The position numbers and the translations under genes were made by a program. 64,000 nucleotides of DNA from an uncultured Mucilaginibacter sp. (GTDB lineage Bacteria > Bacteroidota > Bacteroidia > Sphingobacteriales > Sphingobacteriaceae): positions 231,047 to 295,046 of the forward strand of contig NZ_CAJYGQ010000001.1 in the NCBI RefSeq assembly GCF_913773635.1, given 5' to 3'. Positions within the stretch are counted from its first letter, which is position 1. Every line of letters starts with the position of its first letter. The notes beneath the pieces are model-generated. The model saw only the letters and a list, made by a program, of their open reading frames with translations, did no database searches and was not told the origin of the DNA. Below, in pieces: positions 50,042 to 58,500 of the stretch.

Positions 50042-51835
50042 TTAAACAGCCATAAGGCCTAAATCAAGAGCTTCAAGGTGCGCTTCTGAAATTAGCAGCT
50101 CCTTATACATTTTATTCAAATATTCCTGCGTTTGTCCGGTAAGTTCGGGTAGCAATTGTTTATAGTAGTTTATACCATCTTGTAACTGGTTTTTAAATTT
50201 AAGCAGGTAATTTTCCCGCTTTCCATTCCAATTTTGTAAATGGCCGCTTATCTCTTTTCGTAGATAATCAATGTATAAATTAAGCTCGTTAACAAACAGG
50301 TTAGGCCGTTCTATATTTTGTAAGAGATTTACCTGGCCGTATATATGTTTAACCATGTCACCTAACGTATAAGTACTTTTAAAGTAAGCAAGGTTTGGCC
50401 CCGGGCAAACAGCTACAGCTCTGCTTTCACGTGGCTTAAGCATATCATTTTTTATGTAGGCCGATGTGCATAAGCCTTCGCATAGGCATATCTTTTCGGT
50501 TACTGCATCCACTTGTTGCTGGTAGTCTTTTTGCGGCAGGTTAAGCTCTTGCAACTGCGCTATTTTAAGCATTTGGTATTGGCGCGATGCCGTGCAAATT
50601 GGCTCGTGGGTAAACTCCGTATTACTTACTAAAAACTTTTTAACGCAAGGGCTTCCGGGTACACCGTTTTCAATGCGTTGCAGGCGCTGTTGCTCCATTG
50701 TGCTGCCCTTAAAATTATTAAATAATACACCAAGGGGAGAGGAGTTGCTGATGTAAAAGTCATCTTTACCAGCATTGGCCAAACTTTGCAAGGTGTCAGG
50801 ATCAACGTTGGTTACCTCTGGTACCAGCAAAAACGGGCTCCCCCAACCAGTTGCACACAGCTGATAATGCTTCATTAAAAATGTATTTTCATAAGCAGTT
50901 CCAATGCCCCCCTGTACACTTACTTTTAATTTAGGCTTATGAGCGGTTATACCTTTTGTTGCTAAAGCTGCCAAGTACATTTGTGTAAGCTCATTGGTCA
51001 TTTGTAGCCTTTTTTGTTTGAACTCTTCCAATATCGGTCCTAACAGCAGGCCATCAGTAGCAAAGGCATGTCCGCCGCAGTTCAGACCCGATTCTATCCT
51101 GAACTCTGATACCCACAATCCTTTTTTAGCTAAAAATTTGGCCTGTATTAATGCCGAACGGTAATCGCTAACCTTCAAAATTATTTTTTTGCTGAGCTTT
51201 CCGTTTTTATCAGGGTAAAAGTCTGCAAAGTTTTCAAGGTAACTGTATAAGCGCGGGTTCATACCGGCTGATAGAATAATTGATGACTGGAGGTTGCTTT
51301 GGGCAAAGCCCTTTAAGGCGGCCAGCGCATCTGAATTTTCTTCGCCGGCAGGGTTGCCTTCTGCCGTGTAATTCATTTTATCAACTTTCGACATAATATT
51401 TACATCAATAGCCCCCAGATGCATACGTGAACGTAATAATGACTGAAAAATGCGCTTACTGTCACTCTCCGGGTATTCGGACATCAGCTCATAGCCATGT
51501 TTTAATTCCGACCCCGGTGGTAAAAGTTCAAAGTAGCGATCAATATCAGAACATTGATTAAAAGGCAACTTGCGCAACTCTTCAAATTGTTCATTTATTA
51601 GTTTATGCAGCAAATTTAAATAAGCAGTTATACGCTTGGTTCTGCTTTCGGGTTCGGTTTTGTTGATAGGAGTAAAGGGTAGCGCATTTTGCTCACAGTG
51701 ATATTTACGCATGCGTTCTAAAAGTTCATCATCAACTATTGAAACTGTTGATGATATGCCATAGCGTGCAACTTTAAGCGGAGTATCAACCGAAAATGCT
51801 AAGCCCAATACAGGGATATGAAAAGTGTGACTCAT
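50042..51835 (-). CDS. Uncharacterised barrel protein with Cys-rich segment (597 aa)
   Basis: The central part (about 175-385) reads like a flavin-binding TIM barrel of nitronate monooxygenase or enoyl-reductase type: GLNCGGHAFATDG, VSVQGGIGTAYE and ATGWGSPFLLVPEV. The C-terminal part has clustered cysteines (KICLCEGLCTSAYI, then VAVCPGPN), as in iron-sulfur or metal sites. No signal peptide, so cytosolic. Family not identified. It has a TGAC-N4-GTCA site 99 bases upstream, matching the one before the kinase-Crp pair. Confidence 0.7.
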   Translation of the reverse strand: MSHTFHIPVLGLAFSVDTPLKVARYGISSTVSIVDDELLERMRKYHCEQNALPFTPINKTEPESRTKRITAYLNLLHKLINEQFEELRKLPFNQCSDIDRYFELLPPGSELKHGYELMSEYPESDSKRIFQSLLRSRMHLGAIDVNIMSKVDKMNYTAEGNPAGEENSDALAALKGFAQSNLQSSIILSAGMNPRLYSYLENFADFYPDKNGKLSKKIILKVSDYRSALIQAKFLAKKGLWVSEFRIESGLNCGGHAFATDGLLLGPILEEFKQKRLQMTNELTQMYLAALATKGITAHKPKLKVSVQGGIGTAYENTFLMKHYQLCATGWGSPFLLVPEVTNVDPDTLQSLANAGKDDFYISNSSPLGVLFNNFKGSTMEQQRLQRIENGVPGSPCVKKFLVSNTEFTHEPICTASRQYQMLKIAQLQELNLPQKDYQQQVDAVTEKICLCEGLCTSAYIKNDMLKPRESRAVAVCPGPNLAYFKSTYTLGDMVKHIYGQVNLLQNIERPNLFVNELNLYIDYLRKEISGHLQNWNGKRENYLLKFKNQLQDGINYYKQLLPELTGQTQEYLNKMYKELLISEAHLEALDLGLMAV

Positions 51836-51934
51836 GTTATATAAGTGAATTTAATGGCATTAAACCATCGGTGTACAACTTGAGCAAATCAATCGCTCAA
51901 CTACAAAAGTGACCGGATATGTACTTTCCGAAGA

Positions 51935-51946
51935 TGACCGTCGTCA
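51935..51946. promoter_or_regulatory. TGAC-N4-GTCA site upstream of the 597-residue gene
   Basis: TGACCGTCGTCA shares the half sites of the perfect palindrome at 47072, on the upstream side of the reverse gene. A related sequence TGATTTGCGTCA at 51957-51968 has one mismatch. Both lie 99-133 bases before the start codon at 51835. Confidence 0.5.
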
Positions 51947-52006
51947 CTCAAGTAGGTGATTTGCGTCAAGTAGATAAAAGGATGAGCAATTAATATTAAA
52001 AACTAT

Positions 52007-52036
52007 TTTGTCTATAGATTTGGTAGATTAAATTTG
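52007..52036 (+). promoter_or_regulatory. Promoter of leader 2 with operator in the spacer
   Basis: TTTG at 52007-52010 and TAAATTTG at 52029-52036 fit the -33/-7 pattern with an 18-base spacer. The spacer is filled by TCTATAGATTTGGTAGAT, part of the 20-base element (52010-52029) that matches 5199-5218 in reverse orientation at 19 of 20 bases. A protein bound here would block or distort the promoter. Confidence 0.65.
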
Positions 52037-52058
52037 ATGTACTATAATTGCATAACGA

Positions 52059-52166
52059 ATGAAAACCTTAAAAGAAATCAACAACAACGCTTTATGCCTG
52101 GGTGTAAACTCAACTCCTCAAAGTTATTGTACTGTCGCAAAGTACGCTTGTTGTTGCTGTAGATAA
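52059..52166 (+). CDS. Poly-cysteine leader peptide 2 (35 aa, ends CCCCR)
   Basis: ATG at 52059 opens a 35-codon ORF with codons TGT TGT TGC TGT AGA TAA at the end, four consecutive Cys codons before Arg and stop. Two further Cys codons occur upstream (positions 13 and 24). The start (MKTLKEINNNALCLG) shows no signal or domain. It begins 22 bases after the promoter -7 element and ends 131 bases before the TonB receptor ATG at 52298. The Cys run, promoter and operator shared with the 5199 locus support a real leader; ribosome stalling on Cys codons is inference. Confidence 0.7.
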   Translation: MKTLKEINNNALCLGVNSTPQSYCTVAKYACCCCR

Positions 52167-52207
52167 TCTTCTTCATCCAATCCCATAATTTTCTTGCTGT
52201 ATAATAA

Positions 52208-52255
52208 GGCATCCTCAGGCAGGCCAATAGCATAGCTATGCTTCGTCACGATGCT
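52208..52255 (+). promoter_or_regulatory. Candidate attenuator hairpins after leader 2
   Basis: AGCATAGCTATGCT at 52229-52242 is a perfect palindrome. Its left arm AGCAT could instead pair with a second ATGCT at 52251-52255, and GGCATC at 52208 can pair with GATGC at 52250-52254. Two mutually exclusive structures are what an attenuator needs; the following bases include TATTTTT. No folding calculation was done. Confidence 0.45.
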
Positions 52256-52297
52256 GCAATCAAAATATTTTTAGACGTAAACCATATAACACAACTC

Positions 52298-54916
52298 ATG
52301 AAAAAGGAATTACTCACATTTACCTTCTTTTTGTTTACGGCAAGCTTTGTGTTTGCTCAAAGCAAAATCACAGGTATTGTAAAACGAACCGACGGTAGCG
52401 CCATTGCACGTGCAACCGTTGCTATACGCGGTACCAAAACAGCGGTAAGTGCTGATGATAACGGCGCTTTTACTATTGAAACTAAACAACAACCCCCGTT
52501 TTATTTGCAAATAAGCGCCGTGGGTTTCAAACCACAGGATTTTCAAATTCTTCAAATTCAAGAAGCGCCGATAGACCTGGTACTGGTTGAAAATGCACTG
52601 CTTGACCAGATTGTAGTAACATCGCGCAGAAGGGTAGAGGTGGTGCAGGATGTGCCTATACCTATTTCGGTTGTGGGTGGATCACAAATTGACCAGGCCG
52701 GCGCATTTAACGTAAACCGTGTTAAGGAAATCATACCCTCAGTGCAGTTATACTCTTCGAATCCGCGAAACACCGGAATTAATATACGTGGTATCGGGTC
52801 GCCGTTTGGATTAACCAATGATGGTCTTGACCCCGGCGTTGGATTTTATGTTGATGGTGTTTACTATGCACGTCCGGCTGCTGCCACGCTCGACTTTTTA
52901 GATATTGACCGTATTGAAGTTTTACGCGGTCCGCAGGGAACGCTTTTTGGTAAAAACACCAGCGCAGGCGCTATCAATATAACTACCCGCAAAGCCAGTT
53001 TTACGCCCGAAGCTACGTTTGAAACCAGTTATGGTAATTATGGCTACATACAGGCAAAGGCATCCGTGTCTGGTCCGTTAAGTAAAAAAATTGCAGCTCG
53101 TTTGTCATTTTCAGGTACCCAGCGTAATGGCCTGGTTGATAACATACGTACCGGCAGGGCAACAAATGATATAAATAACCTGGGTGGCCGTGCACAGTTG
53201 CTATACAAACCAACCGATGATATAGCACTTACACTTGCCGGCGATATAACTGATCAAAAACCTGATGGCTATGCACAGGTTGTTGCAGGGGTTGTTCCCA
53301 CCAAACGTGCCGCTTACCGGCAGTTCAACAACATCATTGCCGATTTAAATTATAAGCTACCAAGTCTTAATGCTTTTGACCGTGTTATTGATCATGACAC
53401 TCCATGGAGATCAGGTAACCAATTAGGAGGTGCTTCTTTAAATGCTGACTTTAAAATAGGGCACGGTACGCTAACATCAACAACTGCATGGCGCTACTGG
53501 AACTGGGATCCATCAAATGACCGCGATTTTACAGGCTTGCCGGTGCTGGCCAAGTCACAAAACCCGGCAAAGCATAAAAGCTGGTCGCAGGAGGTACGCT
53601 ATGCCGGCCAGTTAACCGAAAAGTTGAGTGGTGTAATTGGCTTATTTTATATTGACCAAAAAGTTGATATTACAGGTACTGAAGAATCTGGTTCGGCGCA
53701 GGCGCGTTTTGCCAAAAGCACTACGGGTAACAATGCTAATACGCCGGGTACCACTAATGACCAATTATGGGCTACGCCCGGTTTGTTAGAAGGCTATGGT
53801 ATTTATACCGATGCTTCAATTAAATCACAAAGTGCGGCAGCCTTTGCCAGCATTGACCTGGAGGTATTTAAAGGCTTTCATATTTTGCCGGGGGCACGCA
53901 TAAATTATGATAATAAAGACGTGTACTATAATCGCGCTGCCCGTGGCGGTCTTGATATTGCCAATAGCAATTACAGTGCAGCTGTAAAATCTGAATTGCA
54001 AAAAATTAAAAATCTGGTTTACAGTAGTCAGCAATATGATGCCAGTGCCGATGAAAAAAACTTTACCTACTCGATTACCGCCGCCTATAAACCAGGTAAA
54101 CGCATTAACGCCTTTGCCACTTATTCAACCAGCTTTAAACCAGTAGGTGTTAACGTTGCCGGTTTGCCAAGTGTTGTAGGCGGTACTACTGCCGATTTGA
54201 GCTTGGCCGTTATTAAACCCGAAAATACAAAGCACTACGAAATAGGCGTTAAAACCACACCACTTAACAACCTTATTTTAAATCTTAATTATCATAACTC
54301 TGATATTAAAAATTACCAAACCAATGTACAATCACCTGAGCTTGGCGTAAACCGTGGTTACATAGCTAATGCTGATAAAGTAAACGTTAAGGGCTTGGAG
54401 TTTGACGGTAACTTCAGAGCAAGCCAAAACTTTTCAGTTTACGGAGCCGCTGCTTATACTGATGCCAAATATGTAAAGTTTACCAATGCGCCGCTTCCGT
54501 TAGAAGAAACCGGACTTACAGTGAACGGACAACAAGTTGCCTTTAAAGATATTTCAGGCGGCAGGCTGCCAGGTATCTCAAAATGGGCCGGCTCATTAGG
54601 TGGTGAGTTCAGTATTGTGGCCAAATACATTAACAAAGACACCCGTTTCTTCATTGCTGCCGATGGTTTCTTTCGGTCAAAGTTCTCTTCAAGTCCATCT
54701 CCTTCCGGTTACTTAAACATAGGTGGGTATAGCATACTGAATGCACGGGCCGGTTTCAGGGCCATCAAAGGCATTTCAGCCTATATTTGGAGCCGCAACC
54801 TGCTTAACAAAAACTACTTTGAGCAGCTGTTGCCAGCCGGTGGCAATGCGGGCCAGTACGCTGCTGTGCTTGGCGATCAAAGAACCTTTGGTGTGACTTT
54901 GCGCTACGCTTTATAA
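52298..54916 (+). CDS. TonB-dependent outer membrane receptor
   Basis: The start at ATG 52298 gives a signal peptide (FLFTASFVFAQS); the in-frame ATG at 52238 lies inside the attenuator. The 872-residue protein has a carboxypeptidase-regulatory domain, plug region (DVPIPISVVGGSQIDQAGAFNVNRVKEIIPS, NIRGIGSP, DRIEVLRGPQGTLFGKNTSAGAINI), and barrel ending in FGVTLRYAL. It has no SusD partner, so it is a classical receptor for a small ligand. The leader and operator shared with the sulfur-linked locus suggest an organosulfur substrate. Confidence 0.95.
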   Translation: MKKELLTFTFFLFTASFVFAQSKITGIVKRTDGSAIARATVAIRGTKTAVSADDNGAFTIETKQQPPFYLQISAVGFKPQDFQILQIQEAPIDLVLVENALLDQIVVTSRRRVEVVQDVPIPISVVGGSQIDQAGAFNVNRVKEIIPSVQLYSSNPRNTGINIRGIGSPFGLTNDGLDPGVGFYVDGVYYARPAAATLDFLDIDRIEVLRGPQGTLFGKNTSAGAINITTRKASFTPEATFETSYGNYGYIQAKASVSGPLSKKIAARLSFSGTQRNGLVDNIRTGRATNDINNLGGRAQLLYKPTDDIALTLAGDITDQKPDGYAQVVAGVVPTKRAAYRQFNNIIADLNYKLPSLNAFDRVIDHDTPWRSGNQLGGASLNADFKIGHGTLTSTTAWRYWNWDPSNDRDFTGLPVLAKSQNPAKHKSWSQEVRYAGQLTEKLSGVIGLFYIDQKVDITGTEESGSAQARFAKSTTGNNANTPGTTNDQLWATPGLLEGYGIYTDASIKSQSAAAFASIDLEVFKGFHILPGARINYDNKDVYYNRAARGGLDIANSNYSAAVKSELQKIKNLVYSSQQYDASADEKNFTYSITAAYKPGKRINAFATYSTSFKPVGVNVAGLPSVVGGTTADLSLAVIKPENTKHYEIGVKTTPLNNLILNLNYHNSDIKNYQTNVQSPELGVNRGYIANADKVNVKGLEFDGNFRASQNFSVYGAAAYTDAKYVKFTNAPLPLEETGLTVNGQQVAFKDISGGRLPGISKWAGSLGGEFSIVAKYINKDTRFFIAADGFFRSKFSSSPSPSGYLNIGGYSILNARAGFRAIKGISAYIWSRNLLNKNYFEQLLPAGGNAGQYAAVLGDQRTFGVTLRYAL

Positions 54917-54950
54917 AACTTACTTGTTAAACTATAATTAAACTCCTGAG

Positions 54951-54985
54951 CGGTCACAAAGAGCAATCTTTGTGGCCGTTTTTTG
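54951..54985 (+). terminator. Terminator after TonB receptor
   Basis: CGGTCACAAAG and CTTTGTGGCCG form an 11-bp stem (one G-T pair) followed by TTTTTTG, 34 bases after the receptor stop. Confidence 0.92.
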
Positions 54986-55046
54986 TTTAATACTTGCTGA
55001 AAGGTTAAACTGCAATTATTTAAAAGCGCATCTTTAATATAATTTA

Positions 55047-55054
55047 TAAATTTG
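55047..55054 (+). promoter_or_regulatory. -7 promoter element before the efflux operon
   Basis: TAAATTTG matches TAnnTTTG, only five bases before a TTG start codon at 55060. Transcription would start at or very near the start codon, giving a nearly leaderless mRNA. Confidence 0.5.
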
Positions 55055-55059
55055 CACCA

Positions 55060-55437
55060 TTGAAAAAGTTGTGCATATACTTAATGCTTGTACTGCTTGC
55101 AGCAGATACAACCGAACTGCACCAGCTGTTGAAGCTGCCTGTGCTGTTTGAGCATTTTGCCGAGCACAAGGAGCGGGACAAGAGCGTTAGTTTTGCAACT
55201 TTTATTTCAATGCATTACTGGGGCAACGATTTAAATGATAACGATGATGATCGTGATATGCAGCTTCCGTTTAAAAAGCTCGACGTGCATCCCACACATG
55301 TGCTTTTTTTGCCAACTGTACGCACGGTACTAAATTTAACCCCCGAAAAACACATACTTACAAACTACCCTGTTTATCAGCATCAGTACTTTCCTAATCC
55401 GGCTTTAGCATCTCCGTTCAGGCCTCCCTGCGTGTGA
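55060..55437 (+). CDS. Small protein upstream of the efflux operon
   Basis: The 125-residue protein starts at TTG 55060 (KKLCIYLMLVLLAADTTELHQLLKLPVLFEHFAEHKERD), with a hydrophobic N-terminus like a signal or anchor and a His- and acid-rich middle. Similar short proteins often precede CusA-type efflux genes in Bacteroidota. An alternative ATG at 55084 would lose part of the signal. The His, Asp and Glu residues could bind metal; function is inference. Confidence 0.65.
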   Translation: MKKLCIYLMLVLLAADTTELHQLLKLPVLFEHFAEHKERDKSVSFATFISMHYWGNDLNDNDDDRDMQLPFKKLDVHPTHVLFLPTVRTVLNLTPEKHILTNYPVYQHQYFPNPALASPFRPPCV

Positions 55438-55540
55438 TAATAGCTTATTTATTTTTTAATTAATTGTAATCTGTAAAGCTTCACCTCAAGGGCGGGAGTG
55501 TATACAGTTGCATTTTCTTTTCAGCAATTTAAGCACTTAC

Positions 55541-58500
55541 ATGCTCAATAAAATAATTCAGTTTTCGGTTAATAATAAACTGGTAATTGGAGCTTTGATG
55601 CTGCTGTGGATCATCTACGGTGTTTTTGAAGTTACCCGTTTACCAATTGACGCTGTACCTGATATAACTAATAACCAGGTGCAAATAATAACAACCGCGC
55701 CATCACTTGGAGCGCAGGATGTTGAACGTTTAATCACTTTTCCTATTGAACAGGCCATCAGTAATATTCCGGGTATTAAGGAAAGCCGCAGTATGTCGCG
55801 GTTCGGACTATCGGTAATCACAGTTGTAATTGCTGATGATGCCGATATTTACTGGGCCCGGCAACAGGTTACAGAAAGGCTTTCGCAGGTTGAAATTGAT
55901 GAAAACGCCAATAAGCCCGAGCTGGCGCCAGTTACCACAGGTTTGGGCGAAATTTATCAGTATGTGTTAAGACCTAAACCGGGCTATGAAGGCCGATACA
56001 GCCTGGCCGATTTACGCACAACTCAAGACTGGATAGTACGCAGGCAACTTTTGGGTACAAAAGGCGTGGCGGATGTATCAACCTTTGGCGGTGAGTTAAA
56101 GCAATATGAAGTAGCTGTGAATCCGGCACGACTTAAATCGGTAAACCTTAGCATTACTGATGTATTTAACGCGCTACATACCAATAACGAAAACACAGGA
56201 GGCGCTTACATTGAAAAAGGACCAACTGTATTATACATACGCAGCGAAGGCCTTGCAGCCAACATAGCCGATATTGAAAATATAGTGGTAAAAAACACAC
56301 CTGATGGAACCCCTGTACTAATTAAGCATGTGGCCGATGTAAGTACGGGCGCCGCCATTAGGTATGGTGCACTTAACTACAGCCCGGTGGGTGAAGTTGC
56401 AGGTGCAATAGTGATGATGCTCAAGGGCGAAAACTCATCAGAAGTTATCAAGAACGTAAAAGAGCGTATTTCTCAAATCCAAAAAACGCTTCCTGAAGGA
56501 CTGGTGATTGATCCGTTTTTGGACAGAACCAAAATGGTTAATAATGCCATTGGCACAGTTAAGAATAATTTACTTGAAGGAGCGCTTATAGTAATATTTG
56601 TTTTGGTAGTATTCTTAGGCAACTTAAGGGCTGGCTTAATAGTGGCATCAGTTATACCGCTGGCCATGTTGTTTGCTATTATAATGATGAACACCTTTGG
56701 CGTTAGTGGCAACCTTATGAGTTTGGGGGCGCTTGATTTTGGGCTAATAGTTGATGGCGCTGTAATTATTGTTGAAGCCATTTTGCATCATCTGCATTTT
56801 TCAAAAAAGTATGCTGGCATAAATCAGCTATCGCAGCAAGAGATGAACGATGAGGTTGCCGGCTCCGCCTCAAGGATGATGAACGCGGCAGTTTTTGGTC
56901 AAATAATCATTCTAATTGTATACTTGCCAATTTTATCATTATCTGGCATAGAGGGTAAAATGTTTAAGCCTATGGCACAAACTGTGGCCTTTGCTATTTT
57001 AGGTGCGTTCATTTTATCGCTTACTTATGTCCCAATGATTAGCTCATTGCTTATCAGCAAAACGGTATTGCATAAAGCCAACTGGTCTGACAGGGTAATG
57101 AATAAGCTCGAAGTGTTTTATCAACGCTGGCTTTTAAAGGCCATGAAAGTGCGAAAGGTATTGGTGGCTGCAGCTTTTGGATTATTTGCCATTGCTGTAA
57201 TATTATTTACACGCATGGGAGGAGAGTTTATTCCACAGTTGGAAGAAGGCGATTTTGCGGTGGAGACAAGGCTACTGGTAGGTACTAACCTTAGTACAAC
57301 TATAGCAACGTTTCAGCAGATTTCAAAACTGCTGCAAAGCAAGTTCCCTGAAGTAGAAAAAATTGTTTCACGAATTGGCAGTGCCGAAATTCCAACGGAT
57401 CCTATGCCTATTGAGGGAGGCGACATGATTATCGTACTCAAACCCAAAAAAGAATGGACAAGCGCCGGCAGTTTCCAGGAAATGGCTTCAAAGATGTCAG
57501 AAGTAGTGCAGGAGGCTGTTCCGGGCGTTACCCAAGGCTATCAGTACCCGGTTCAAATGCGATTTAATGAACTAATGACGGGTGCAAAGCAAGATGTAGT
57601 TTGCAAAATTTTTGGAGAAGATTTAAACGCACTTGCGCGTTATGCAGAACAGATAGGCAGCATCAGTAAAACGGTTGAAGGTACTGCCGACTTATATGTT
57701 GAAAAAGTAACAGGCATGCCGCAGGTGGTTATTAAATACAACCGTATTGAAATTGCTAAGTACGGCTTGAACATATCAGACATCAACCGCACGGTTAACG
57801 CAGCTTTTGCAGGTGCTGCTGCAGGCAAGATTTATGAGGGCGAAAAGCGCTTTGATTTAGTAGTACGCGTTGGCGGCGAGGGCAGAAAAAATCTGATCGA
57901 TGTACAAAATCTTCTCATATCAACACCCCGTGGAACGCAAATACCGTTGCAACAGGTAGCAGCGGTAGATGAAGTTGAAGGACCCAATCAAATTCAGCGC
58001 GAAAATGCACGCCGGCGCATAACCGTTGGCTTTAACGTTAGGGGCCGGGATGTGCAATCAATTGTTGAGGAACTGCAGCAAAAAGTGAACCGCCAGGTAA
58101 AGCTTGTTCCCGGTTATAGCATAACTTATGGCGGAGCATTTGAAAACCTGCAACAGGCTAAAATGCGACTGAGCATTGCTGTGCCTGTTGCTTTGCTGTT
58201 GATTTTCATCATGCTGTATTTTGCTTTCTCGTCATTTAAAGAGGGTGCGCTTATTTATACAGCTATACCACTATCTGCCATTGGTGGTGTATTTGCTTTG
58301 GCGCTCAGAGGCATGCCATTCAGTATATCGGCCGGGGTAGGTTTTATAGCCTTGTTTGGTGTAGCGGTATTAAATGGTATCGTATTAATCTCAGAGTTTA
58401 ACCGTATAAAGGCCGAAGGTGTAGTAGCCAGTGCGCTTGATTTGGTAGTGCAGGGTACACGTAATCGACTGCGTCCGGTATTGATGACGGCGGCAGTGGC

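Noticed and set aside
52238..52297. Upstream ATG for the TonB receptor
   Set aside because: It would add 20 residues before the signal peptide and lies inside the putative attenuator; ATG 52298 is better.
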